A DNA stretch of 64,000 nt. Source: Pseudomonas maioricensis. Its GTDB lineage: Bacteria; Pseudomonadota; Gammaproteobacteria; Pseudomonadales; Pseudomonadaceae. Shown here piece by piece: positions 43,022 through 53,010 of the stretch. The translations under genes were made by a program, and so were the position numbers. A model generated the notes under the pieces. That model did no database searches. It was not told the origin of the DNA and worked only from the letters and a program-made list of their open reading frames with translations. The number at the start of each line of letters is the position of its first letter. Positions within the stretch are counted from its first letter, which is position 1. The stretch covers positions 1-64,000 of the forward strand of contig NZ_LOHG01000002.1 in the NCBI RefSeq assembly GCF_022790535.1, in the 5' to 3' direction.

Positions 43022-43122
43022 CAGCTGCAAGCGTCAAGCTACAAGCTGCAAGAACGAAGCACGTGACATCTGACATCCGGGTAATCGCTTCTACTTGCAG
43101 CTTGCAGCTCACAACTTGAAGC
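43022..43122. repeat. Intercistronic inverted repeat (CAAGC/GCTTG family)
   Basis: CAAGCTACAAGCTGCAAG and CTTGCAGCTTGCAGC flank about 45 bases inside the prkA-yeaH gap. It is the same family as 4461-4545 and could cap prkA mRNA or uncouple expression within the operon. Confidence 0.7.
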
Positions 43123-43137
43123 TCCCCGGAGGGGCCT

Positions 43138-44409
43138 ATGAGCTATGTGATCGACCGACGTCTCAATGGCAAGAACAAAAGCACGGTAAACCGCCAGCGG
43201 TTTTTACGGCGTTACCGTGATCACATCAAAAAAGCAGTCGAAGAAGCGGTCAGCCGCCGCTCCATTACCGACATGGAACACGGCGAACAAATCAGCATTC
43301 CCGGTCGCGATATAGACGAACCGGTGCTTCACCATGGTCGAGGCGGCAAACAGACCGTGGTCCATCCCGGCAATAAAGAATTCACCTCTGGCGAGCACAT
43401 TGCGCGGCCGCAAGGCGGTGGCGGTGGTAAAGGGCCTGGCAAAGCCAGTAACTCCGGCGAAGGCATGGATGAGTTCGTATTTCAGATCACTCAGGAAGAG
43501 TTTCTGGAATTCATGTTCGAAGACCTCGAACTCCCCAATCTGGTCAAACGCAACCTGACCGGCACAGACACCTTCAAAACCGTACGCGCGGGCATCAGCA
43601 ACGAGGGCAACCCCTCGCGCATCAATATCATCCGCACCCTGCGTTCCGCTCACGCGCGTCGCATTGCCCTGTCCGGCAGCAGCCGCGCCAAACTCAAAGA
43701 AGCGATCAGCGAGCTGGATCGCCTCAAACGTGAGGAACCGGATAACTTCGGCGATATTCAGGAGCTGGAAGTCGAAGTCGATCGCTTGAAAGCCCGCATC
43801 CGACGAGTGCCGTATCTCGACACCTTCGACCTCAAATACAACCTGCTGGTCAAACAGCCCAACCCCAGCTCCAAAGCAGTGATGTTCTGCCTCATGGACG
43901 TGTCGGGCTCCATGACTCAAGCCACCAAAGACATCGCCAAACGCTTCTTCATCCTGTTGTACCTGTTCCTCAAGCGTAACTACGACAAGATCGAAGTGGT
44001 CTTCATCCGTCACCACACCAGTGCTCGGGAAGTCGACGAGGAAGAGTTCTTCTACTCGAGAGAAACCGGCGGCACCATCGTGTCCAGCGCCTTGAAGCTG
44101 ATGCAGGAAATCATGGCTGAGCGCTACCCCACTAACGAATGGAATATTTACGCCGCTCAGGCATCGGACGGCGACAACTGGAATGACGACTCTCCCATCT
44201 GCCGCGACATCCTGATCAAACAGATCATGCCGTTTGTGCAGTACTACACGTACGTGGAAATTACCCCACGTGAACATCAAGCCTTATGGTTCGAATACGA
44301 ACGTATCGGTGAAGCATTCGCCGACACGTTTGCCCAGCAGCAGCTGGTCTCTGCCGGTGATATCTATCCGGTATTCCGTGAACTCTTCCAGCGCAGGTTA
44401 GTGACATGA
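43138..44409 (+). CDS. YeaH/YhbH family (DUF444) protein
   Basis: Partner of PrkA with a von Willebrand A-type fold. The 423 residues have a basic N-terminus, a Gly-rich segment ([14 protein letters not shown], about 98-111), and the metal-ion site MDVSGSMTQ with D254, S256 and S258. Its function is known only through co-occurrence with prkA and spoVR. CCGGAGGGGCCT precedes the ATG. The last codons overlap spoVR by 4 bases. Confidence 0.9.
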   Translation: MSYVIDRRLNGKNKSTVNRQRFLRRYRDHIKKAVEEAVSRRSITDMEHGEQISIPGRDIDEPVLHHGRGGKQTVVHPGNKEFTSGEHIARPQGGGGGKGPGKASNSGEGMDEFVFQITQEEFLEFMFEDLELPNLVKRNLTGTDTFKTVRAGISNEGNPSRINIIRTLRSAHARRIALSGSSRAKLKEAISELDRLKREEPDNFGDIQELEVEVDRLKARIRRVPYLDTFDLKYNLLVKQPNPSSKAVMFCLMDVSGSMTQATKDIAKRFFILLYLFLKRNYDKIEVVFIRHHTSAREVDEEEFFYSRETGGTIVSSALKLMQEIMAERYPTNEWNIYAAQASDGDNWNDDSPICRDILIKQIMPFVQYYTYVEITPREHQALWFEYERIGEAFADTFAQQQLVSAGDIYPVFRELFQRRLVT

Positions 44410-45968
44410 CCGCTAGAGAGCAGAAGCGCCAACCCCTCTCCACGGGTTCAGAGTGGACGTTCGAACTCATTCAGGCCTACGACCGCGAGATCAGCCGTAT
44501 CGCGGAGCGCTATGCGCTGGATACTTATCCCAACCAGATTGAAGTGATCACGGCTGAACAGATGATGGACGCCTATGCGTCAGTGGGGATGCCGCTGGGC
44601 TACCACCATTGGTCCTACGGCAAACACTTCCTGAGCACCGAGAAATCCTACACTCGCGGCCAGATGGGTCTGGCGTACGAGATCGTCATCAACTCCGATC
44701 CTTGTATCGCTTACCTGATGGAAGAGAACACCATCTGCATGCAGGCACTGGTAGTGGCGCACGCTTGCTATGGGCACAACAGCTTTTTCAAAGGTAACTA
44801 CCTGTTCCGCACGTGGACCGACGCCAGCTCAATCATCGATTACCTGGTGTTTGCCAAGCAGTACATCATGCAATGCGAAGAGCGCCATGGTATCGATGCG
44901 GTCGAAGACCTGCTCGACTCCTGCCACGCGCTGATGAACTATGGCGTCGACCGTTACAAGCGCCCTTACCCCATCTCTGCCGAAGAGGAACGTCGTCGCC
45001 AGAAAGACCGGGAAGAGCATCTGCAGAAACAGATCAATGACTTGTGGCGCACCATTCCGAAAAACGCCGACAAAAACAGCAAGGAAGACAACGCTCGTTT
45101 CCCGGCGGAACCGCAGGAGAACATCCTTTACTTCATCGAAAAACATGCCCCGCTGCTGGAGCCATGGCAACGAGAAGTGGTGCGCATCGTGCGCAAGATT
45201 GCCCAGTACTTTTACCCTCAGCGCCAGACTCAGGTCATGAACGAAGGCTGGGCCACGTTCTGGCATTACACCTTGATGAACGACCTGTATGACGAAGGCC
45301 TGGTCACTGACGGTTTCATGATGGAGTTTCTGACATCGCACACCAGCGTCATTTATCAACCGGGCTTCGATAGCCCCTACTACAGCGGCATCAACCCTTA
45401 CACACTGGGTTTCGCCATGTACCGCGATATCCGGCGGATGTGCGAAGAACCCACGGAAGAAGATTACCGCTGGTTCCCCGAACTGGCCGGCACTGACTGG
45501 CTGACGGCGGTGAAGTTCGCCATGAGCAGCTTTAAGGACGAGAGTTTTATCCTGCAGTACCTGTCGCCCAAGGTCATTCGGGATCTGAAGCTGTTCAGCA
45601 TCATGGACGACGATCAGAAAGACGACCTGCTGGTACCTGCCATTCACGATGAGCCCGGCTACCGCATCATTCGCGAAACCCTGGCAGCGCAGTACAACCT
45701 GGGTAATCGCGAACCCAATGTGCAGATTTACAGCATTGATCGCCGAGGTGATCGCTCGCTGACTCTGCGCCATCAACAACACGACCGCAAACCTCTCGGC
45801 GACTCCACTGATGAAGTCCTCAAGCATCTGCATAGGCTATGGGGCTTTGATATCCATCTGGAAACGCTACAAGGCGATCAGGTAATGAAAACTCATCACG
45901 TTCCCCCTAAAAGCGAGCATGCCGACAGTGAATATCCCAGGCTTGATCTGGCGGTAGTGCATCTTTAA
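44406..45968 (+). CDS. SpoVR family protein
   Basis: Third member of the prkA-yeaH-spoVR operon, 520 residues. It is named from a Bacillus spore-cortex protein, but its role in non-spore-formers is unknown. Conserved blocks include [38 protein letters not shown] and [21 protein letters not shown], with metal-ligand-like His and Glu residues. It starts within yeaH (ATGA overlap), so translation is coupled. Confidence 0.92.
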   Translation: MTAREQKRQPLSTGSEWTFELIQAYDREISRIAERYALDTYPNQIEVITAEQMMDAYASVGMPLGYHHWSYGKHFLSTEKSYTRGQMGLAYEIVINSDPCIAYLMEENTICMQALVVAHACYGHNSFFKGNYLFRTWTDASSIIDYLVFAKQYIMQCEERHGIDAVEDLLDSCHALMNYGVDRYKRPYPISAEEERRRQKDREEHLQKQINDLWRTIPKNADKNSKEDNARFPAEPQENILYFIEKHAPLLEPWQREVVRIVRKIAQYFYPQRQTQVMNEGWATFWHYTLMNDLYDEGLVTDGFMMEFLTSHTSVIYQPGFDSPYYSGINPYTLGFAMYRDIRRMCEEPTEEDYRWFPELAGTDWLTAVKFAMSSFKDESFILQYLSPKVIRDLKLFSIMDDDQKDDLLVPAIHDEPGYRIIRETLAAQYNLGNREPNVQIYSIDRRGDRSLTLRHQQHDRKPLGDSTDEVLKHLHRLWGFDIHLETLQGDQVMKTHHVPPKSEHADSEYPRLDLAVVHL

Positions 45969-46076
45969 CAGCATGGCCTCATGAGGTAATTGTTTAGCAC
46001 CCCATGACTATTGATTCGGTTTTACCTCCGCAGGAGCGGCACAAGGTTTATCCTGTCGCGCTTACGGAGGTTTTTT

Positions 46077-47306
46077 ATGCAAATTTATAAAGTCGGTGGC
46101 GCCGTGCGCGACCGTCTGCTGGGCAAACCGGTTACCGACGTTGATTGGGTAGTGCTCGGCGCGACCACTGAAGATATGCTGATCAAAGGCTATCGCCCGG
46201 TCGGCACGGACTTCCCGGTTTTCCTTCATCCGCTGACGGGCGAGGAATACGCTTTGGCCCGTACCGAACGCAAAAGCGGACGCGGTTACGGCGGCTTCGT
46301 TTTTCACGCCAGCCCTGACGTTACCCTCGAAGATGACTTGATTCGTCGCGACCTGACGATCAACGCCATAGCCGAAGACAAGGAAGGCAATCTGACCGAC
46401 CCATACGGTGGCCAGCACGACCTTGAAGCTCGGGTTTTACGCCATGTTTCACCCGCGTTCGCCGAAGATCCACTCCGTGTTCTGCGTGTTGCACGCTTCG
46501 CCGCACGATACGCACCGGATGGTTTCAGCGTCGCACCTGAGACGCTGGAGCTGATGCGCCAGCTCAGTGAGTCGGGCGAGCTGGATGCGCTGACGCCGGA
46601 GCGCAGCTGGAAGGAAATTTCCCGCGCGCTCATGGAAAAACAGCCGCAAGTATTTATCCAGGTGCTGCGCGACTGCGGCGCCCTCAAGGAGCTTCTGCCG
46701 GAAGTGGATGCGCTGTTTGGCGTGCCGCAACCCGCTGCCCACCACCCGGAAATAGACACCGGCGAGCATGTATTGAGTGTGCTGCAGCAAGCGGCCATTC
46801 ACGAGCAACCACTGAGCGTACGCTGGGCGTGCCTGTTACACGACCTGGGAAAAGGCCTGACGCCTGAGGCCGACTGGCCAAAGCATATTGCCCACGAACA
46901 CACTGGCCTGCGCCTGATCAAAGCTGTAAATACCCGTTTCAAAGTGCCACGCGACTGCCAGGAACTGGCACTGCTGGTTGGCCAATACCACACCCATGGC
47001 CACCGGGCTCTGGAGCTGAAGCCTTCAACCGTGCTTGATCTGCTGCAAAGCTTCGATGTGTATCGTCGGCCACAGCGCTTTGAAGACTTCATTATTGCGT
47101 GCGAAATGGACGCCCGCGGCCGACTCGGTTTTGAACAGCGCGATTACCCGCAAGCCGAGTACCTGCGCGGCGCGGCTGAAGCGGCGCGAGCGGTCTCCGT
47201 GCAACCGCTGATCGAGAAGGGTTTCAAGGGTCAGGAGTTGGGCGAGGCACTCAAAGCCGAGCGCCTGGACGCGTTGAAGGTTTACAAGGCGCAGTACAAC
47301 AGCTGA
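46077..47306 (+). CDS. cca: Multifunctional CCA tRNA nucleotidyltransferase
   Basis: Adds or repairs the 3' CCA of tRNAs. The ATG at 46077 follows ACGGAGG at the right distance (409 residues, [16 protein letters not shown]). The nucleotidyltransferase DxD is DVDW at 21-24, with the [10 protein letters not shown] motif. A C-terminal HD domain ([18 protein letters not shown]) supplies the phosphohydrolase activity typical of the gammaproteobacterial class I form. Confidence 0.96.
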   Translation: MQIYKVGGAVRDRLLGKPVTDVDWVVLGATTEDMLIKGYRPVGTDFPVFLHPLTGEEYALARTERKSGRGYGGFVFHASPDVTLEDDLIRRDLTINAIAEDKEGNLTDPYGGQHDLEARVLRHVSPAFAEDPLRVLRVARFAARYAPDGFSVAPETLELMRQLSESGELDALTPERSWKEISRALMEKQPQVFIQVLRDCGALKELLPEVDALFGVPQPAAHHPEIDTGEHVLSVLQQAAIHEQPLSVRWACLLHDLGKGLTPEADWPKHIAHEHTGLRLIKAVNTRFKVPRDCQELALLVGQYHTHGHRALELKPSTVLDLLQSFDVYRRPQRFEDFIIACEMDARGRLGFEQRDYPQAEYLRGAAEAARAVSVQPLIEKGFKGQELGEALKAERLDALKVYKAQYNS

Positions 47307-47357
47307 GCAGCAGGACTTGAACCGGATTGAATTCGCTCCCACAGGTTTTGGTGAATC

Positions 47358-47378
47358 CGTTGGAGCGAGGCTTGCCCG
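47358..47378. repeat. Solo half of the GGAGCGAGGCTTGCC REP family
   Basis: GTTGGAGCGAGGCTTGCCCG, with only a decayed partner (AGGCAAGCCGCG, about 47402-47413), lies between convergent cca and folK. Confidence 0.6.
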
Positions 47379-47470
47379 TGATGCGTTCGATGTGACCTCT
47401 CAGGCAAGCCGCGTCATTGCTCTCTCGCGAACAAGGTGGGGCGCCCCCCCCCAATCGCTCCCGCAATTTC

Positions 47471-47998
47471 TCAGCCCTTGCCTAGCAAACTCTGCGGGGT
47501 CAGCTGGTTGCCCCGCCACTCAAACGCAACCGGCCACAGCTGTTGCTCAATCTGCGCGTGCGCCCAAAGCTGCTCGAAAGAAGCGCCAGCCTCAGGGTGC
47601 ACACGATCCGGCGCAATCAGCGACAACGGCCATAGCACAAAGGCGTTTTTGAGGATCTCGGCGCGAGGCAGGATCAACCCGTCGAAGTTACCCACCTGAT
47701 CGCCATACAACAGCACGTCGATATCCAGCGGCAAGCCTTTGCGGTCCGGTGCGTAGCGACCGTTGTCCGCCTCGATAAATTTCAGTCGGCGGTCCAGCTC
47801 CATCAACGGCAGCTCGGTAAAACCGGTCACCACCAGATTGAAGAACAGGCCACTCTTGATCCCTACCGGCTGGCTCTCGAACACCGCCGAGCAGATCATT
47901 TCACTGACAAACCCGTCCAGCGCTTCGAGCCCGGCAACCAGATGCTTTTCGCGCTCTATGTTGCTGCCCAGGCCGAGATAAACCCGTGTCAGCGACAT
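47471..47998 (-). CDS. folK: 2-amino-4-hydroxy-6-hydroxymethyldihydropteridine pyrophosphokinase
   Basis: Pyrophosphorylates the pterin in folate synthesis. The 175 residues have YLGLGSNIEREKHL at the N-terminus, the LPLDIDVLLYGD metal motif and the LILPRAEILKNAFVL substrate loop. It follows folB with a 10-base overlap, a common pair. Confidence 0.94.
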   Translation of the reverse strand: MSLTRVYLGLGSNIEREKHLVAGLEALDGFVSEMICSAVFESQPVGIKSGLFFNLVVTGFTELPLMELDRRLKFIEADNGRYAPDRKGLPLDIDVLLYGDQVGNFDGLILPRAEILKNAFVLWPLSLIAPDRVHPEAGASFEQLWAHAQIEQQLWPVAFEWRGNQLTPQSLLGKG

Positions 47999-48342
47999 CC
48001 GCGCTCGATCTCCACGCCCACACCCTTGGCGGCCCCAACGGCACCGGGCTTGGTCAGTTTCAGGTGCAGCCAGGGAATCTGAAACTCGCTCATCAGGACT
48101 TCAGCCAGGCGCTCAGCAAAGGTTTCCACCAACTGAAACTGCGCCTTGTCGGCAAAGTCCAGGATGCGCGTGGACACGCTCGCGTAGTCGAGCGCCTTGC
48201 TCAGGTCATCGCCTGCCGCAGCGGGCCGGTTATCCCAGGCAAAACTCAGGTCCAGGCGCAGGCACTGGCGAATGCCCCGCTCCCAGTCGTAGGCACCGAT
48301 AACGGTATCGACTTCCAGACCCTCAATGAACACTCTGTCCAA
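47989..48342 (-). CDS. folB: Dihydroneopterin aldolase
   Basis: Cleaves dihydroneopterin in folate synthesis. I chose a TTG start at 48342 (117 residues, reading [22 protein letters not shown]) because GGAGAG lies 6 bases upstream and the length then fits the family. The upstream ATG at 48366 covers that ribosome site. The catalytic segment ([10 protein letters not shown]) and the Lys/Tyr regions are present. It is divergent from plsY. Confidence 0.92.
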   Translation of the reverse strand: MDRVFIEGLEVDTVIGAYDWERGIRQCLRLDLSFAWDNRPAAAGDDLSKALDYASVSTRILDFADKAQFQLVETFAERLAEVLMSEFQIPWLHLKLTKPGAVGAAKGVGVEIERGCR

Positions 48343-48416
48343 GCACCACTCTCCACTGCACGACAAGGGCGCGATGCGCCGTTAGAATCAGGGCTTCCCA
48401 GCCCGGAATAGTTAGC

Positions 48417-48986
48417 ATGTTTTGGTTACTGGCGATTTTCGCCTACCTGCTTGGCTCACTGTCCTTCGCCATACTCTTGAGCCGCCTCACTGGCAGCCCG
48501 GACCCGCGCGCCAGCGGCTCTGGCAATGCAGGCGCGACCAACATGTTGCGTCTGGCCGGCAAAAAGCTCGCGATCCTGACCCTGCTTGGCGACCTGTGCA
48601 AAGGCTTTCTGCCCGTACTGATCGCCAATCTCGCAGGGATGGCCCCGCGGGAGCAGGCCTGGATCGGGCTCTGCGCGGTACTGGGCCATCTGTTTCCGCT
48701 CTACTTTCGCTTCCGGGGCGGCAAGGGTGTTGCCACCGCCGCGGGTATGTTACTTGGGCTCTACCCCCCCGCAGCCGCTCTGGCAATCTGCGTCTGGGCA
48801 CTGGTGTTCTACCTGACCCGTACCAGCTCGATCGCGGCGCTGATCGCAACGCCGATGACCCTGCCGCTGCTCGCCTGGCAAGAGCCTCGGGCATTATTGC
48901 CAATGACCCTGCTCACACTGCTGATCGTCTGGCGTCACCGAGGCAATCTACGCGACCTGTTTGCGGGGCGCGAACGGCATTTTTGA
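48417..48986 (+). CDS. plsY: Acyl-phosphate glycerol-3-phosphate acyltransferase
   Basis: Inner-membrane enzyme that starts phospholipid synthesis from acyl-phosphate. The 189 residues form about five helices with the loop motifs [25 protein letters not shown] and [11 protein letters not shown]. It stands alone between folB and tsaD. Confidence 0.95.
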   Translation: MFWLLAIFAYLLGSLSFAILLSRLTGSPDPRASGSGNAGATNMLRLAGKKLAILTLLGDLCKGFLPVLIANLAGMAPREQAWIGLCAVLGHLFPLYFRFRGGKGVATAAGMLLGLYPPAAALAICVWALVFYLTRTSSIAALIATPMTLPLLAWQEPRALLPMTLLTLLIVWRHRGNLRDLFAGRERHF

Positions 48987-49018
48987 ATCACACAGGTGAA
49001 TCCACCTCACGTTGCAGC

Positions 49019-50044
49019 TTACAAACCCTGCAACTGCTCCATCGGCCAACGCGCCTGGACACTGATGCTCAAGTCCTCTTTCTGACCTGCCTGCAACCGC
49101 TGGCATCCCGCGAAAGCGATCATTGCGCCATTGTCGGTGCAGAACTCGGGACGAGCATAGAAAACATGGCCGTTTAGCTCGCCCAGCATCTTCTCCAGCG
49201 AGGTGCGCAGGGACTTGTTGGCGCTCACACCGCCCGCAATCACCAAACGCTTCATCCCGGTCTGTTTCAATGCCCGCTTGCACTTGATGGTCAGAGTCTC
49301 TACCACCGCCTGCTGGAAGGCCAGAGAGATGTCGCAACGAGTCTGCTCGCCGTCGTCCCCAGCGCTCTGGCATTGCTGCCAGGTCGTCAGCGCGGAAGTT
49401 TTCAAGCCACTGAAGCTGAAATCCAGACCGGGACGGTCAGTCATGGGACGCGGGAACACAAAACGCCCCGCGACACCTTTGATTGCACGTGCCGCAATTT
49501 CAGGCCCGCCTGGATACTGCATGCCCATCATTTTTGCGGTTTTGTCGAATGCCTCACCAGCGGCGTCATCCAGTGTCTCGCCCAACAGCTCATACAAGCC
49601 GATACCGTCGACCCTGACCAATTGCGTATGACCACCAGAAACCAACAAAGCGACGAACGGGAACTCGGGAGGCTGCGCTTCAAGCATCGGCGCCAACAGG
49701 TGGCCTTCCATATGGTGCACACCCAGTGCCGGAATGTCCCACGCAAACGCCAACGCCTGAGCGCACGACGCGCCGACCAGCAATGCGCCTACAAGGCCCG
49801 GCCCTGCTGTGTATGCGATGGCATCTATATCGGTCGCCACCGTGCCCGCATCGGCCATGACCTGACGGATCAGGGGCAGCATGCGTTTGACGTGATCACG
49901 CGAAGCAAGCTCCGGCACCACACCGCCATAAGCGCGGTGCAGGTCGATCTGACTGAACAAAGCGTCGGCCAGCAGCCCACGTTCACTGTCGTAGAGCGCG
50001 ACGCCGGTTTCGTCGCAAGAGGTTTCTAATCCCAGTACTAGCAT
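49019..50044 (-). CDS. tsaD: tRNA N6-threonylcarbamoyladenosine synthase subunit TsaD
   Basis: Transfers the threonylcarbamoyl group to A37 of ANN-decoding tRNAs. The 341 residues contain [14 protein letters not shown], the metal-binding HHMEGH and the ASNH-family [10 protein letters not shown] and [12 protein letters not shown] motifs. It is divergent from rpsU, the classic arrangement. Confidence 0.97.
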   Translation of the reverse strand: MLVLGLETSCDETGVALYDSERGLLADALFSQIDLHRAYGGVVPELASRDHVKRMLPLIRQVMADAGTVATDIDAIAYTAGPGLVGALLVGASCAQALAFAWDIPALGVHHMEGHLLAPMLEAQPPEFPFVALLVSGGHTQLVRVDGIGLYELLGETLDDAAGEAFDKTAKMMGMQYPGGPEIAARAIKGVAGRFVFPRPMTDRPGLDFSFSGLKTSALTTWQQCQSAGDDGEQTRCDISLAFQQAVVETLTIKCKRALKQTGMKRLVIAGGVSANKSLRTSLEKMLGELNGHVFYARPEFCTDNGAMIAFAGCQRLQAGQKEDLSISVQARWPMEQLQGL

Positions 50045-50131
50045 GGGTTTGCGCCTTGTAGAGGCTGAATTCGAAGGCGCGCATAATAGTCGCCACCCGC
50101 TATGCCGACCAGCGGTTTTCGATCAGAGGCT

Positions 50132-50160
50132 TTGCATTCCTCTCAATGAGGGGTTAACAT
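50132..50160 (+). promoter_or_regulatory. Probable sigma-70 promoter of the rpsU-dnaG-rpoD cluster
   Basis: TTGCAT (50132-50137) and TAACAT (50155-50160) are separated by 17 bases, about 80 bases before the rpsU ATG, in the tsaD-rpsU divergent region. Confidence 0.55.
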
Positions 50161-50242
50161 CCGCAACCCTTAAAAACCGACGTACTTATGTGCAGTCTTT
50201 GCACGAGACGTTGACCCCGGTAATGAATGAAGGTAGCTCTGG

Positions 50243-50458
50243 ATGCCAGCCGTCAAAGTTAAAGAGAACGAACCCTTCGACGTAGCTCTGCGTCGTTTCA
50301 AGCGCTCCTGCGAAAAAGCCGGTGTTCTGGCTGAAGTTCGTAGCCGCGAATTTTACGAGAAGCCTACTTCTGAGCGTAAGCGTAAAGCAGCAGCCGCTGT
50401 TAAGCGTCACGCCAAGAAAGTACAGCGCGAACAGCGCCGCGCCGTTCGTCTGTATTAA
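50243..50458 (+). CDS. rpsU: 30S ribosomal protein S21
   Basis: 71-residue basic ribosomal protein required for translation initiation on natural mRNAs. The sequence [21 protein letters not shown] and the C-terminal RRAVRLY are typical. It is first in the macromolecular-synthesis cluster. Confidence 0.98.
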
Positions 50459-50984
50459 TTTACAGACGTCTGTCGCAAGCTTCTGCAATGCCCGGCCTCA
50501 AAGCCGGGCTAGCGGCAGTTAAGGCAAAGCATAAAGCTACATTGAAGAAGAACACTGGCACGCACATGCGCACCAGCCACTTCCTCGAAGCACGTCCAGC
50601 CTGAGATTCAGGCCACGTTGATCACGTCATCATGACGAACGCATCAAGGTGAATGACGAGTATGCCTTGATGATCTTCGAAAGAAGCTCAGCCAAGGCTG
50701 CGTCGCCCTCGACACGCTGAGCATCGCGAATAGTCCGCAAAACGGTATTCGATTTGCTACAAACAGCAACACGCTTCAAAGCCGCCACTGCCTGATTTCA
50801 ATTGCCTGATGTTTACAGCAGGCCACAGGTAGATTGCTGGCAGCTACCATTCCAGATGATGATAAGCAGCCGCGCTGAGACTAGGTTGTGCATGCCTCAA
50901 TGGCATTACAGAAAGGTCAGCGGCAGCCGTTACATTCTGGATTCGCCACGATCTGCATGGCGGAACGCTTGATATGAGAACGAT
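50459..50984. other. Long rpsU-dnaG intergenic region
   Basis: 526 bases with no convincing gene. A GCCCGGC-CTCAAA-GCCGGGC hairpin (50490-50509) just after rpsU may attenuate read-through to dnaG, though no T-run follows. On the minus strand a 52-codon frame (50630-50788, GTG start, weak ribosome site) reads through a helical-looking peptide with LRTIRDAQRVEGDAAL. I do not trust it as a gene. In P. aeruginosa a small conserved gene sits between rpsU and dnaG, as I recall; no plus-strand frame of that kind is visible here. Confidence 0.6.
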
Positions 50985-52943
50985 ATGGCCGGGCTGATTC
51001 CCCAAGGCTTCATTGACGACCTACTGAACCGCACCGACATCGTCGATGTTGTCAGCTCACGTCTGCAACTGAAGAAAACCGGGAAGAACTTCAGTGCCTG
51101 CTGCCCGTTCCATAAAGAGAAAACTCCGTCCTTCAGCGTCAGCCCCGATAAACAGTTCTATTACTGCTTTGGCTGCGGCGCAGGTGGCAACGCCCTCGGA
51201 TTCATCATGGACCATGACAATCTGGACTTCGTCCAGGCCGTCGAGGATCTGGCGAAGTCTGCGGGTATGGAAGTCCCTCGAGAGCAGGGTGTAAAAGGGC
51301 AAAAGCCACGACAGCCTGTGGATTCGCCACTCTACCCGCTGCTCACCGCTGCCGCCGAGTTTTACCGCCTGGCATTGAAAAACCATCCCACGCGCAAAGC
51401 AGCAGTGGAATACCTGAAAGGTCGCGGTCTTTCCGGCGAAATAGCCCGGGACTTCGGTCTTGGCTTTGCGCCACCCGGCTGGGACAACCTGCACAAACAT
51501 CTGAGCAGCGACACGCTCCAGCAGAAAGCGATGATTGATGCAGGGCTGCTGATCGAAAACGCCGAAACCGGTAAGCGCTACGACCGCTTCCGTGATCGGG
51601 TGATGTTTCCGATCCGTGACAGCCGTGGCCGCGTCATCGCCTTTGGCGGACGAGTACTGGGCGACGACAAACCCAAGTACCTGAACTCGCCGGAAACACC
51701 GGTCTTCCATAAAGGCCAAGAGCTCTACGGTCTTTTTGAAGCGCGAAAATTCAATCGAAACCTCGATGAAATCATCGTTGTTGAAGGCTATATGGACGTC
51801 ATTGCCCTTGCTCAGCAAGGCCTGCGCAATGCCGTCGCCACGCTGGGCACCGCGACCAGCGAAGAGCACTTGAAACGCCTGTTCAGGGTCGTACCCAACG
51901 TACTGTTCTGTTTCGACGGAGACCAGGCGGGTCGCAATGCAGCATGGCGCGCGCTGGAAGCAACACTCTCCAGCCTGCAGGACGGGCGCCGCGCACGATT
52001 TCTTTTTCTGCCCGAAGGCGAAGACCCGGACACCCTGGTTCGCGCCGAAGGCACTGACGCGTTCAAGGCGCGCATTCATCAGCATGCCCAGCCACTGGCC
52101 GACTACTTCTTCGAGCAGTTAACCAAAGAAGCCGACCCGCGCTCGCTGGAGGGCAAGGCCCACATGGCCACCCTCGCCGCACCGCTGATCGACAAGGTAC
52201 CCGGCGCCAACTTGCGCACGCTGATGCGCCAACGATTGACACAAATAACCGGCCTGACCAACGAAAACGTCAGTCAGCTGGTGCAAAACGCACCAGCAGA
52301 AGCGCCCCCGAGCTACGACCCCGGCTTCGATTACGACGCCATGCCCGACTACGCTGACTACCAGCCACAGGGCGGATACGAAGCGCCCCAGCAAGAATGG
52401 ACGCCGAAAAAATCCGGCGGTCAGGGCCAGAAAAAGTGGGAAAAGAAGCCGTGGGACAAAAAAGGTAAGCGCGGAGATGACGAACCACGTGCCCCGCGCA
52501 CGCCGACGACCGTCGAACCACCAACGTTAACGGCGTTGAGAACACTTCTGCATCACCCGGAGCTGGCCGAGAAAGTCGAAGATGCCAGCCACTTTGCGGC
52601 AGAAGATCACACTTATGCGCAGCTATTGGTCGCTTTGCTTGAAGCTTTGCAAAAAAATCCGAAGCTGCGCTCGCTGCAACTGATTGCCCGCTGGCACGGC
52701 ACCGAACAAGGCCGATTGCTACGAGCATTAGCGGAAAAGGAATGGTTGATCTCGGCCGATAACCTTGAACAACAGTTTTTCGACACTATAACTAGGTTAT
52801 CCGCCCGCCAACGCGAGCGCAGCCTGGAGCAATTAATCAGGAAGGAACGCCAGTCAGGCCTGGACGCAGAGGAAAAACTTCTGCTGCTCAAGCTGTTAAA
52901 TCGGAATGTTCCTGCACAAACCCCGACCTCAACTGGCGCGTGA
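50985..52943 (+). CDS. dnaG: DNA primase
   Basis: Makes RNA primers at the replication fork. The 652 residues comprise an N-terminal zinc finger (C40, H43, C61, C64 in CCPFHKEKT and YYCFGCGAGG), the catalytic Toprim core (VVEGYMDVIAL, FCFDGDQAGR) and a C-terminal helicase-binding domain from about 510. A Pro/Gly/Lys-rich linker at about 430-510 is long and charged. It lies between rpsU and rpoD. Confidence 0.97.
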   Translation: MAGLIPQGFIDDLLNRTDIVDVVSSRLQLKKTGKNFSACCPFHKEKTPSFSVSPDKQFYYCFGCGAGGNALGFIMDHDNLDFVQAVEDLAKSAGMEVPREQGVKGQKPRQPVDSPLYPLLTAAAEFYRLALKNHPTRKAAVEYLKGRGLSGEIARDFGLGFAPPGWDNLHKHLSSDTLQQKAMIDAGLLIENAETGKRYDRFRDRVMFPIRDSRGRVIAFGGRVLGDDKPKYLNSPETPVFHKGQELYGLFEARKFNRNLDEIIVVEGYMDVIALAQQGLRNAVATLGTATSEEHLKRLFRVVPNVLFCFDGDQAGRNAAWRALEATLSSLQDGRRARFLFLPEGEDPDTLVRAEGTDAFKARIHQHAQPLADYFFEQLTKEADPRSLEGKAHMATLAAPLIDKVPGANLRTLMRQRLTQITGLTNENVSQLVQNAPAEAPPSYDPGFDYDAMPDYADYQPQGGYEAPQQEWTPKKSGGQGQKKWEKKPWDKKGKRGDDEPRAPRTPTTVEPPTLTALRTLLHHPELAEKVEDASHFAAEDHTYAQLLVALLEALQKNPKLRSLQLIARWHGTEQGRLLRALAEKEWLISADNLEQQFFDTITRLSARQRERSLEQLIRKERQSGLDAEEKLLLLKLLNRNVPAQTPTSTGA

Positions 52944-52957
52944 GGTCATAGCTCGGG

Positions 52958-52963
52958 TATAAT
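52958..52963 (+). promoter_or_regulatory. Possible internal rpoD promoter -10 box
   Basis: A perfect TATAAT lies in the dnaG-rpoD gap, 48 bases before the rpoD ATG. No good -35 box is seen at 16-18 bases. Confidence 0.3.
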
Positions 52964-53010
52964 CCTCGGCTTGTTTTTTGCCCGCCAAGACCTTCAGTGG
53001 ATAGGGTGTT

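Noticed and set aside
43204-44280. 358-codon minus-strand frame opposite yeaH
   Set aside because: Mirror of a conserved vWA-type gene; no motif or ribosome site.
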